Source of the DNA: Pelagomonas calceolata
Taxonomy: Eukaryota > Sar > Pelagophyceae > Pelagomonadales > Pelagomonadaceae
DNA length: 64,000 nucleotides
Direction of reading: 5' to 3'
NCBI GenBank assembly: GCA_918797485.1
Contig: CAKKNE010000005.1
Location: 1,302,001-1,366,000, forward strand
The notes under the pieces were generated by a model. It did no database searches. It saw only the letters and a program-made list of their open reading frames with translations, and was not told where the DNA came from. Shown here piece after piece: positions 54,292-62,236 of the stretch; position 1 is the first letter of the stretch, and each line of letters opens with the position of its first letter. The translations under genes and the position numbers were made by a program.

Positions 54292-54894
54292 CTACCGAGG
54301 CGCCTCCTCTCCAACTAACCGCGCGACCTCCTTCGCCGAGCTCTGGAGGATAAGGACATAACCCGCGCGCGTCAACAAGTCAGAATGAGTCAAGCGCGCC
54401 CCGAGCTCGAGGACGCGGCCGCGCACGCCCGGCCGTAAAGCAAATTGGGCGCCGTCGTCGCATTTTATGGTCAAAACCTTCTCGTCGGGCGCGACCTCGG
54501 CCGCGCCGCGCTTGCGCTTCCCCGAGATCTGCGCCGACGCGAGGCGGTCGGCGAAGGTTATGGAAGCGACTTTCCGACCGTCGCCGAAGCAGTCGTGGTC
54601 CGGGCGCACGTACACAACACAAACCTTGTTGGGCGCGCAGCAGACGACGGTGTCCCTTGTGTTTACAGTAGAATAGTAGCGCTCCAGGGAGCCTGGACGT
54701 GCCGTGGCGTCCATCGGTCGCGCGCGCGGCGCCGTCGGCGCCGTCGGTGGGAGTGCTTGCGGCGCCGGCGACGAGGCCGTCGCTTGCGCTGGCGGCGCGT
54801 CGCTTGCAGCCACGGGTGGCGCCTGCTGCATCGATGCGGCTCCTGCTCGTGCTGGAGAGGCTGGAGAGGGTGCAGTGCCACCAGCTGCATCCAT
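54292..54894 (-). CDS. Abitram-like protein
   Basis: The 200-residue product has a disordered Ala/Pro N-terminus (1-65) and a compact C-terminal domain that matches Abitram (FAM206, actin-binding transcription modulator). It shows SLERYYSTVNTRD, APNKVCVVYVRPDHD, QISGKRKRGAAEVAPDEKV, and CDDGAQFALRPGVRGRVLEL followed by YVLILQ, in the family order. The fold is related to lipoyl/biotinyl-type barrels but lacks an attachment Lys motif. In animals the protein links actin and transcription; its role in algae is unknown. A dyad box lies 127 bp upstream, in the gene's orientation. Confidence 0.75.
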   Translation of the reverse strand: MDAAGGTAPSPASPARAGAASMQQAPPVAASDAPPAQATASSPAPQALPPTAPTAPRARPMDATARPGSLERYYSTVNTRDTVVCCAPNKVCVVYVRPDHDCFGDGRKVASITFADRLASAQISGKRKRGAAEVAPDEKVLTIKCDDGAQFALRPGVRGRVLELGARLTHSDLLTRAGYVLILQSSAKEVARLVGEEAPR

Positions 54895-55199
54895 GATCGC
54901 TGCCGCACAGATGCTCGTTCGATTCAGGCGTGTTGTCTGTCAGTACTGCGCAGTTGTTTTCAGCATTTTGCGTCCTGCCAGGCCATGCGCAAAGGCTTCA
55001 ACGCTCAAGCGCAGCCGCGAGCTAGCGGCGTAAGACTCTAGCAAATCGATTTTGCCGAGCAGCCGAAACAACCAGGGCTGCCCCGCGCGGCAGTGGCGCA
55101 CGCATGGCGTCCGCATAGAGTGACCTCCATCCTAGATATTCGCGGTGCATCCGTTCGCCGCCGCTGCGGCGTATTCGTGTTCGGCTGAGGCGCGACAAC
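54895..55199. other. Divergent intergenic region with dyad box
   Basis: 305 bp between the Abitram-like start and the small membrane protein start, with a dyad box at 55021-55042. No reading frame here is convincing. Confidence 0.5.
55021..55042 (-). promoter_or_regulatory. CTAG-dyad box, copy 14
   Basis: GCTAGCGGCGTAAGACTCTAGC, both arms intact, 127 bp upstream of Abitram-like and 158 bp upstream of the divergent small membrane protein. Confidence 0.65.
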
Positions 55200-55457
55200 A
55201 TGGACGCCGTCTGCGACCTGAGCATCGGCGGCGTCGGCTTCGGCTGCGTCGGCAACATCGCCATCCTCGCCCTCATCGTACTGATCTTCGTCGCCGCGGC
55301 CGTCTACTGCGTCTGCTTTCGAAAGAGGAAGGAGCCGGACTCCGCGCCGGTGCAGCACTCGAAGGCCGACGAGGAGTGGTCGCGCGCGGCGCTGGCCGCG
55401 GCGGCGGATAGTGGAGGAGACGGGCTTGATGTCGGCGACGTCGAGATCGCCGAGTGA
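55200..55457 (+). CDS. Small single-span membrane protein
   Basis: The 85-residue product has a short N-terminal segment (MDAVCDLSIGGVGFGC), one membrane span (IAILALIVLIFVAAAVYCVC, about residues 20-39), a basic stop-transfer (FRKRKEP) and an acidic C-terminal tail (DGLDVGDVEIAE). Three Cys lie at or near the membrane edges, so palmitoylation is possible. Length, ATG context and coding composition support it as a real small gene. No family is recognised; the topology predicts a cytoplasmic C-terminus. Confidence 0.6.
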   Translation: MDAVCDLSIGGVGFGCVGNIAILALIVLIFVAAAVYCVCFRKRKEPDSAPVQHSKADEEWSRAALAAAADSGGDGLDVGDVEIAE

Positions 55458-55597
55458 GCGTCCGTCCGCCCGTCGCGCCGCTGTTTAACACGTTTTCAGA
55501 CTAGTACTACTGCTAGTGGGAGGGACCCAGGCCGGTGCACAGACGCCGGGAGAGCAATTAAAAGCAATAAATTACTCGTGTGGACGGGACGCGTCCT

Positions 55598-56728
55598 CTA
55601 TAAAGTCACCTCGCCCTCGAGACGCGCCGCGTTGTAGAACGCCGTCGACGCCGCCCGCCGCGCCTTGTCCTGCTTCGCGTACTTGGGCTTCTTCGTCTTC
55701 TGGGCCTTCATCTCGTTGTCGCGCACGACCTGCTGGTAGGGGTTCAGGGCCAGCATCGCCTCGAGGTTCTTCAGCGGGTTCTTCTTGGGCGCCTTCGGCC
55801 GCTGCGTGTCCTCCTCGGCCGCGCGGACGACGGACTGGATCTCGTCACTGTTGATGAGGCGCGCGAGGTCGGCGTTCTCCATGCACGCGCGCGGCAGGAC
55901 GTAGTCCTTCTTGAGCGCGGCCGAGCCGGCCGTGCCGTAGATGGCGTCGAGCTTCGCGAACGCATCCGAGGTCCACACCACAAAGCGGCCGCAGTGGCCG
56001 CCCGGCGCTAACAATAAAAGGTTGAGGCGGTCGACGTGGCATAAATCAACACCCGGCAAGTTCCTCATGGCTCTAGGTAACTGCTCCGCGCCCGCATGGA
56101 CCAAGAGAGGACCCTTGCGGCCCACATATCTGCGGTTGCGCATCTTGCCCTTGCCCGCCCTTAGTTTCTTGGAATCGGCGCACTTGTCCGTGTCGGCCTG
56201 GGCGCCGAGAGCGGCCAAGAGCTTCACGGCGTCCTTGGTCTTCGCTAAAGAATCGACCGACGAGTCCACGACGAGAGGTAATTCCGGGACCTCATCAATA
56301 CGGTGGCCGCGCGCCATGACGAGCGGCGGACAGGCAGAAGCGGCAATGGCCGAGGCCACGGCGTAGCGGCGCTCGTTCAGGTTGACCTTGCGGTGCCACT
56401 TGCGCCAGACCTTCGTCGGCGCGAACATGCGGCCCGAACGGCACATGTTGCCGAAGGCGCCCTGGCCCGAGCGCTGCGTGCCGCCGCCCTGGACGCGGGG
56501 AATACGCGACACGGCGCGGCCCGTGCCCCAGGACTCGGCCGACGTCTGGTGGCCGGCCTTCATCATGACGGCGTAGGCCTGGCGCGCGTTCTTCGCGATG
56601 TTCGTGTGCACGCTGCGGACGACGTCCGGCCGGATCGGGGCCGCGAAGACGCCCGGTAAAGGTACCGAGGCGCCGGTGGCCGCGCCGTCGGCGCCGTAGA
56701 CCGTCACTAAGGGTCTGGTCTCAGCCAT
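55598..56728 (-). CDS. RPL4: 60S ribosomal protein uL4 (RPL4)
   Basis: The 376-residue product matches eukaryotic uL4 throughout: [102 protein letters not shown] and [14 protein letters not shown]. It binds 23S/28S-type rRNA and lines part of the nascent-chain exit tunnel through its extended loop. The C-terminal extension typical of eukaryotes is present. No intron. The long TSS-side interval up to 57152 has no dyad box, so this highly expressed gene uses a different promoter type. Confidence 0.96.
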   Translation of the reverse strand: MAETRPLVTVYGADGAATGASVPLPGVFAAPIRPDVVRSVHTNIAKNARQAYAVMMKAGHQTSAESWGTGRAVSRIPRVQGGGTQRSGQGAFGNMCRSGRMFAPTKVWRKWHRKVNLNERRYAVASAIAASACPPLVMARGHRIDEVPELPLVVDSSVDSLAKTKDAVKLLAALGAQADTDKCADSKKLRAGKGKMRNRRYVGRKGPLLVHAGAEQLPRAMRNLPGVDLCHVDRLNLLLLAPGGHCGRFVVWTSDAFAKLDAIYGTAGSAALKKDYVLPRACMENADLARLINSDEIQSVVRAAEEDTQRPKAPKKNPLKNLEAMLALNPYQQVVRDNEMKAQKTKKPKYAKQDKARRAASTAFYNAARLEGEVTL

Positions 56729-57152
56729 GGTATCTGCGGGGGGCGGTGCGGTGAGTGTGGTGTGTCCAGCGACTGCAAGCGTGCTGTGGCTCTATCTCCG
56801 CCGCGTCGGCGAGTGGTCGTCTCGCTTTAAAGCTGCTGGCGACGACAGCTACGGAGGCCACTTCTATGATGCGCAGACGCAGGTAAATGCCGGTAGCAGC
56901 TCGCTTAGCTTTCCAATAACCAATCTCGTCGCCGAGGCGAGGGCTAAGGGCTAGTGGCTCCTGGACTAGTGGAGGCGGCCAGAGATCTCTATACGCCATC
57001 GCAGACGACCTCACGCAGTCGCCGCCGCCGCCACGAGTCCCAGAAACGAGCACAGAGCACCCTCGGTCGCCAGCGCGCGAGACCGCCGCGACAAATACGA
57101 GCTGTAGAGGGAGGTTAGAGAGAGAGAGGTGGCTAACACAGAACACTTTACA
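56729..57152. other. RPL4 upstream region
   Basis: 424 bp between the RPL4 start and the stop of the next minus-strand gene. A plus-strand frame here (56727-56954) is short and overlaps the RPL4 start, so it is rejected. A GA-rich run is present near 57117-57129. Confidence 0.5.
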
Positions 57153-58136
57153 CTAAACAAGCTCCGCGAGCCGCGCCTTCGCGGCGCAGAGCTCCTCGGA
57201 TCCCGGGTCCGCCCTCATACCTAAAGCCTCCGCCGCGGCGACCGCGTCCACTAGAGCTGCCCGATCCTGCGCCCGCACCAAATCGTCCAGCGCCGCCTCA
57301 ACGTCCTCCGCCGGCACCATCGAAGGAAGCCGGGACCGCTCCTGCCAGACGCGATACGCGCGCGTCCGTTTCCCTTCCCCATCGCGCAGCACGAGCGTCT
57401 CCGTCACTGGAGAAGCGAGCCGCGGATCACCGAGCCGCGCGCACACGCAGACGCAGATGTGTGGTTTCCGACCCGCCTTGAAGACGACGTCGACGCGCCG
57501 CACAATGCCGAAGCCGTGTTTAGCCGGCGCGCTCTCACACCGCGAGTCCTGCGCCGCCATCACAAAAGCGAAGGTCCCTCCATCACATAAAGCTCGCGAT
57601 GCGCACTCACAATAATCATCAAGACCGCCCCGAAATTCCAACCTACAAAAGGCCCTCTGGTCGTGCGGCGACGCGACACCATCTTCGGGAGCGAAGTAGG
57701 GCGGGCTGCCCGTGACGAGGTCGTATTTGTGGTGGCCGTCGAAATGTCGCAGGTCTTCGAGGACCAACTCGACTCTGGCATCAAGCTTGTTTTTTGTTAT
57801 AGTTCGTTGACATAGATCATGAGACAAGGACTGGGCCTCGACGCACGTTAGTGTGGCTTCCGGCAACGACCGCCACAAAGTGATGAGGCCCACGCTGCCG
57901 ACGCCGCTGCCGAGGTCTAACAACCGCCGCGCGGTCGGTGCGGCTTCTGCCGCAAAAAAGCCGCAGAAGGCGTCGTCGTTCGAGAAGCGGTGGCCTTCCT
58001 TGAGTTGGGCAATGGACCAGTCCGGCGTCAGGGCGTCCCAGACGCACTCGACGGCGCGGCCGCGGCGCTCGAGCGCCGCGAAGCGTTTCGTTGGTACGAG
58101 CACGCAATTTCGCACGGTGGGGAAGGGCGCTGGCAT
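57153..58136 (-). CDS. TrmN6-like (YfiC-type) RNA/protein N6-adenine methyltransferase
   Basis: The 327-residue product is a class I SAM methyltransferase of the MTS small-domain type. SAM motif I is LLDLGSGVG (residues 72-80), followed by VEAQSLSHDLCQRTITKNKL and the catalytic SPPY at 144-147, which replaces NPPY as in several tRNA1(Val)-A37 and related enzymes. A preceding QLKEGHRFSNDDAFCGFF segment is diagnostic of TrmN6/YfiC relatives. The C-terminal helical extension (DVEAALDDLVRAQDRAALVD) is extra. The target in eukaryotes is uncertain; tRNA is likely. Confidence 0.78.
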   Translation of the reverse strand: MPAPFPTVRNCVLVPTKRFAALERRGRAVECVWDALTPDWSIAQLKEGHRFSNDDAFCGFFAAEAAPTARRLLDLGSGVGSVGLITLWRSLPEATLTCVEAQSLSHDLCQRTITKNKLDARVELVLEDLRHFDGHHKYDLVTGSPPYFAPEDGVASPHDQRAFCRLEFRGGLDDYCECASRALCDGGTFAFVMAAQDSRCESAPAKHGFGIVRRVDVVFKAGRKPHICVCVCARLGDPRLASPVTETLVLRDGEGKRTRAYRVWQERSRLPSMVPAEDVEAALDDLVRAQDRAALVDAVAAAEALGMRADPGSEELCAAKARLAELV

Positions 58137-58344
58137 TTGTGTAATGCGGCTTCAGCGCTTCGGCGGTCACGCGGCGACGAGCGATGCTGCAGTGCGTGTG
58201 AGAGCACTCTTGCTCTCAGAGCTGTGAGAAGTTTACAGCCGAATGAATGCAAGCAGGCGCTGCGGTGGCGTACAGTACTTATCTCCAAGGGTCGTGCAAC
58301 CGCCAAATCAATTTATGCGTATGCTGCGTCCATGGCTCGAAAAC

Positions 58345-58366
58345 CTAGTGTGTCAAAACCGCTAGC
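58345..58366 (+). promoter_or_regulatory. CTAG-dyad box, copy 15
   Basis: CTAGTGTGTCAAAACCGCTAGC, followed by a further TAGC. Only 27 bp separate it from the RING-protein ATG at 58393, the shortest distance in the set; the divergent methyltransferase ATG is 209 bp away. Confidence 0.6.
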
Positions 58367-58392
58367 TAGCGCCGTAAATTATCGGCGCTGCG

Positions 58393-59766
58393 ATGGAGAA
58401 CTGCCCGATTTGCCTCGAGGACCTAGACGGCGCGTCGCCCGTCCTACCCTGCGGCCATCGGTGCCATGCCAGCTGCCTGGGGCAGCTGGCCGACGCGAAT
58501 GGATGGGCAGCTACCCGGCGTGGCACGGTGATACCGTGCCCCAGCTGTCGCAAGGAGTCGCGAGTCGCCGCCCCGACGCCCGTCGCAGCGTTTGGCGTCG
58601 GCGACGAGGTCTACGCGTTGTGGGGGCACAGATGGTACCCCGGCGTCGTGGATGAGGTGCTTGAGGACGGATACGAGATCGCTTGGGACGAGGAAGACGC
58701 CTCCAACGAGATTCCTGCCGCTCGTGTCCGCGCGCGAGTTCCGGTTCAGCCCGTGCCGGCTCCAACGAACACACCAGAGCCGCCAGCCGCTCCTGGGACG
58801 GACGCGAGCGCTGCTCTACGGACGCTTGCGTTGCAGGCGCACGCGCGCGAGCAGGCCGCCGCGAACAGCGGGTCCGCGCCGGCGCCGCCCGCGCCGGTGG
58901 CTGCAGCACTGCCAAGCAAGCAAAAAAAAAACAGGCCGACCGCAGCCGTCCAACAACAACGCCTGCAGCTGACCAAGACCATCTTCGCGGCGAGCGAGGG
59001 CTCGCTCGCCCAGCGGCGCAAAACGACCCAGCGACTGCTCGAAAAAGAACTCGCAAAAACGGGAGGCAACGTCAGGTCGAAAGCTTGGCTCCTTGTCGAC
59101 GCGATCGCGCCGATGCGTGCCGGTCGTGAAACGGCACGGCCTCCGAACGTGAAAATATTCCTTCGGGTCACAAAACGAGCGACGCTCAGCTTCCTCACAG
59201 TCTCCCAGGACGACGTCGTCCTGCGCCTTGTGTTCAAAAGTCTCGCGCGGCCGTCCACGCGTGGTATCGAGAAAGTGCGCGTCATCATGGGCCTCGGCGG
59301 CGTGCGGAGCGTCGCGACCGTTCGGGCGTTCGGTGCGTTCTTGGCGTGCAACCGCGCCATCGTCCTGGCCGTCAACTTCGGCGGGCTGCCGAACAGGCCG
59401 GCGGAGTTCTGGGACGCCGTGCTCGACGCCCTCCGCGGCGGCGGCGTCGCCTACGTGTACGTCGGCCGCGACGACACGTCGCTCGACTTTACGGAAACGG
59501 TCAAGGCCGTGACCGAGGCGACCCGGCGGGCTCAGCTCCAGGCCTGGGCGGACGCCGGCGGCGCGCCCGAGGACGAGCCGCTCTGGCACCGCGAGGACGA
59601 GATTGCGCGCCTATGTCACCTGGCAGGCGGCGGCGAGGACGCCGCCTTTGGCAGGCCGTTGCCGCTCGGGTACCTGAAAGCCCCGCAGCGCGCCAAACAA
59701 CGGCGGCGCGCGTCGTTCGGGGTGTGTCCGTGGATGCCGTCGCCGCTGCACGACTTGCCGGAGTGA
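58393..59766 (+). CDS. RING finger + Tudor/Agenet-like protein with unknown C-terminal domain
   Basis: The 457-residue product begins directly with a RING finger (CPICLEDLDGASPVLPCGHR, then CHASCL and IPCPSCRK; residues 4-52). It is followed by a Tudor/Agenet-like segment (GVGDEVYALWGHRWYPGVVD, then GYEIAWDEEDASNEIPA; about 68-120). After a disordered linker, residues about 245-440 form a folded-looking domain (ATLSFLTVSQDDVVLRLVFK, ATVRAFGAFLACNRAIVLAV, VAYVYVGRDDTSLDF) that I do not recognise. The architecture suggests a chromatin- or substrate-reading E3 ligase, but only the RING part supports ligase function. Short hydrophobic beta strands argue against a purely disordered end. Confidence 0.65.
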   Translation: MENCPICLEDLDGASPVLPCGHRCHASCLGQLADANGWAATRRGTVIPCPSCRKESRVAAPTPVAAFGVGDEVYALWGHRWYPGVVDEVLEDGYEIAWDEEDASNEIPAARVRARVPVQPVPAPTNTPEPPAAPGTDASAALRTLALQAHAREQAAANSGSAPAPPAPVAAALPSKQKKNRPTAAVQQQRLQLTKTIFAASEGSLAQRRKTTQRLLEKELAKTGGNVRSKAWLLVDAIAPMRAGRETARPPNVKIFLRVTKRATLSFLTVSQDDVVLRLVFKSLARPSTRGIEKVRVIMGLGGVRSVATVRAFGAFLACNRAIVLAVNFGGLPNRPAEFWDAVLDALRGGGVAYVYVGRDDTSLDFTETVKAVTEATRRAQLQAWADAGGAPEDEPLWHREDEIARLCHLAGGGEDAAFGRPLPLGYLKAPQRAKQRRRASFGVCPWMPSPLHDLPE

Positions 59767-59951
59767 GGACCACCTGCATCGGCACGACTGTGGCAGTGTA
59801 CTAGTATTACTGTGTAAGACATCATGTGATAGAAAAAATTGTCGCCTTACGCGGCAGCCAGGAGGTCAAACCAGGCCGCTAGCAGGGACGGGTAAGAGAG
59901 ACCATCCACCCATCGACGAAAGAAACACACAAAACACCTACTCAGGAAGGA

Positions 59952-60578
59952 CTACCGCCACCAGCCGACGGGCCCGAGACCAGACGAAGCACACGACGCG
60001 ACGACCTCCATGGCCGAGGGCACGGGGTCCCTCGCAGATAAGTCGACGGATGATGATCGCATCCGAATCCCGACCTCCGGCCCCGACGTCGTGGCCTGCA
60101 GACCGCGCTTCCTTTTTGATAATCGCGTAAATTTCACCGAGGCCACCCTTACCAAGATCGAATCGCCGGTCTGGATCTTCCGCTGTTTTGAGTCCAGATA
60201 TAACCTTCTAGCAGGATCAAAAGTTGCTGATGAAGGCAAGTACTTCGCGGGAATGCGAATTTGCGAAAAGAAGCCAGTCGTGCATCGGAGGCCGTTCTCG
60301 TCGACAAATTCCACCGTACACCTCAGTACTTCGCCCACAAACGGCCTAAAAACGAGCAATCGGAACTCGGCTTGGTAGGTAGCTCCACCATCTAGAGCGT
60401 GCACGAGCCCGTCTGATACGGTCCTCGCGGTCTCGCAGCAAATGACAAAGCCCACGTCGGACAACACTCTACCACCGTACCGCGCATCGACCTCGTCCCG
60501 CAACGCATCTGATGGCGCCTTCCCAAAGGCCGCCGGGCTCACTCGCACAGCATCTCTCACTACAGCGAGCACAAACAT
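59952..60578 (-). CDS. RNA polymerase III subunit RPC8 (Rpc25)
   Basis: The 208-residue product has the Rpb7-like N-terminal module (GGRVLSDVGFVICCETARTV, then GATYQAEFRLLVFRPFVGEV) and the S1/OB-type C-terminal module (LRCTVEFVDENGLRCTTGFF, then IPAKYLPSSATF). It ends with an extended C-terminal tail. These match the RPC25/RPC8 subunit, which with RPC17 forms the stalk used for initiation. Rpb7 and Rpa43 alternatives fit less well at the CCETARTVSDG region. Start ATG at 60578; a dyad box in the gene's orientation lies 120 bp upstream. Confidence 0.9.
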   Translation of the reverse strand: MFVLAVVRDAVRVSPAAFGKAPSDALRDEVDARYGGRVLSDVGFVICCETARTVSDGLVHALDGGATYQAEFRLLVFRPFVGEVLRCTVEFVDENGLRCTTGFFSQIRIPAKYLPSSATFDPARRLYLDSKQRKIQTGDSILVRVASVKFTRLSKRKRGLQATTSGPEVGIRMRSSSVDLSARDPVPSAMEVVASCASSGLGPVGWWR

Positions 60579-60916
60579 GAGCGGTGCTCCAGCGCTCGCG
60601 CAGCGGTCGTCGCCGATGGTCGCCGACGTTTACTGGTGCTGGGACCGCCTGGCGCTGGCGTGCCGTCGCTCAAGCGCCTTGCTCTGCGAGCGAGGCAGCT
60701 AGCGTCATGTAAGACACTAGCAAAAAAAAGCTCTCTTTCACGCAACACTCTCGCAGCTCGGCACTGCGGCGAATTAACCTGAGCCCGAGTCCCTCGCACT
60801 GTACCAAAAATCAGGCGGCAGCTGGCTCTTGAGCTCCGCGGCTGCCCTACCTGTACCACGGGTCCGAGGGCTGCCCTCACGTGTACCACAAAGTTCAGAG
60901 TCAAGCAGACGCCACC
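60579..60916. other. Divergent intergenic region with dyad box
   Basis: 338 bp between the RPC8 and fibronectin-type protein starts. Besides the dyad box at 60698-60721, it carries a 20-bp segment (GCTGCCCTACCTGTACCACG, 60841-60860) repeated with changes at 60870-60889. Confidence 0.5.
60698..60721 (-). promoter_or_regulatory. CTAG-dyad box, copy 16
   Basis: GCTAGCGTCATGTAAGACACTAGC, 120 bp upstream of RPC8 and in its orientation; 196 bp upstream of the divergent gene's ATG. Confidence 0.65.
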
Positions 60917-62185
60917 ATGGCCCAGCGGCCCGCCGCGCCGACGCTGAGCCCCGCGCCAGACAATAACAAGCTCGCGTACCTCGAGTTCGACGTGCCGACC
61001 GCCGGCGCCCCGACCCATGCGATGGTGTACGTACACGACGACGTGACCGACAGGACGCTTATGTACGACGGGCAGACGCAAAAGTTGTTGCTAAACGGCG
61101 AACGGGGAAAGCTGCTCACCCTCGAAGAAAACGGGAGAACGTCTCGGCGCAAGCGCCTCACCGTCGCGGGGCTCTGGGCCGGCACGTTCACGGCCACGGT
61201 GGCTTTTCGCGCGGCGGACGATCTAGAGTTTGGGCCCACGTCGCCCGACAGCGCGCCGCTCGAGCGCGCTCCGGCCCCGGCTTGTGGCGCGCCGATGCTC
61301 GAGCCTGTCTCCGATACGCAGATTAGGGTCCACTTTGCGGTTCCGCACGGCTGTGAATCTGCATGCGTTGAGTTTTACGAAGATGGATCGAGGCCCGGAC
61401 TATCTGGACGATCTGTCGACCCACGAACGTGCACGCTGAGGAAATTTGGCGAGAGCGGACCGCCGTTTGCCGTGACGGGCGACACAACAATTGTTGTCAA
61501 TAATCTATCAAGTAAGATCTCCTACAGCGTGAATGTACGTGCGCACAATGGCATCGACTGGGGCGACGATTCCCCATCAAGCAAACCGATGAGGCTCGCC
61601 GACTACAAGCCGCGAGTTCCGTGTGTGCCAGTCGTGGATCAAATCTCCTCAGACTCGGTACGCGTGTTCTGCGCGCCGCTATCGAACTGTACTGATGCAA
61701 TCATCTTTTTCAAGAACGGACGCGACCTGATGATGGTAGACTCCTCTAGGGGCAACATGCTATCTCGACTTGAAAATTGGAGGAAGGCGTCACCGCGTGC
61801 TGATTGCTATAAAGGCGTCGTCGTGCCCGGTTTGTCGCCCGATACGGAGTACGAGGTGTATTGCAAGCAAGGTAATGTATTTGGCTGGTCTTCCGGCTCA
61901 CCATCTGTGCCAGGCTGCAAGTTCCGCACGCTGTCCGACGTCGAGATCACTGGCACGCAAACGCAAGCCGAGCGTGACCTGGAGCTTCGCAGGCAAGCGG
62001 TGGACGCCGACGCCGACGACGATCCGCCGCCCGCGTCGCAGCCCGTAAAAAAGGAGAAGAAAAACGGATACGCAGTGGACGGCTTCGTCGTCGACACTGA
62101 CGATGAGGAGGCCCCCGCCGCGGAGCCGGCGGCCAAGCGGCGGAAAGGGACGCCTCCATGGGACTGGACCACGGCGCCCTTGTAG
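60917..62185 (+). CDS. Fibronectin-type III-like repeat protein
   Basis: The 422-residue product begins MAQRPAAPTLSPAPDNN, without a signal peptide. Three beta-sandwich repeats are visible. The first is near residues 20-100 (YLEFDVPTAGAPTHAMVYVH). The second is near 120-225 (MLEPVSDTQIRVHFAVPHGC; ISYSVNVRAHNGIDWGDDSP). The third is near 235-345 (VPVVDQISSDSVRVFCAPLS; LSPDTEYEVYCKQGNVFGWS). The pattern Y-x-V-x-V-x-A-x-N-x-x-G with following SPS is typical of FN3. The tail is acidic, ends in a KRRKG-type basic patch and may be a nuclear signal. An intracellular scaffold is likely, not an adhesion protein. Confidence 0.7.
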   Translation: MAQRPAAPTLSPAPDNNKLAYLEFDVPTAGAPTHAMVYVHDDVTDRTLMYDGQTQKLLLNGERGKLLTLEENGRTSRRKRLTVAGLWAGTFTATVAFRAADDLEFGPTSPDSAPLERAPAPACGAPMLEPVSDTQIRVHFAVPHGCESACVEFYEDGSRPGLSGRSVDPRTCTLRKFGESGPPFAVTGDTTIVVNNLSSKISYSVNVRAHNGIDWGDDSPSSKPMRLADYKPRVPCVPVVDQISSDSVRVFCAPLSNCTDAIIFFKNGRDLMMVDSSRGNMLSRLENWRKASPRADCYKGVVVPGLSPDTEYEVYCKQGNVFGWSSGSPSVPGCKFRTLSDVEITGTQTQAERDLELRRQAVDADADDDPPPASQPVKKEKKNGYAVDGFVVDTDDEEAPAAEPAAKRRKGTPPWDWTTAPL

Positions 62186-62236
62186 GATGTCTAATGAATC
62201 AAAATAGAACGAATTACGCAGCCGCCCAGTAACTAA

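Noticed and set aside
56727-56954. Small plus-strand open frame in the RPL4 upstream region
   Set aside because: It overlaps the RPL4 start on the other strand and lacks a recognisable domain or promoter support.
59798-59880. Possible further dyad box (TGTGTAAGACATC ... CCGCTAGC)
   Set aside because: The arms are more than 40 bp apart and the region lies between two convergent stops, unlike the other copies.
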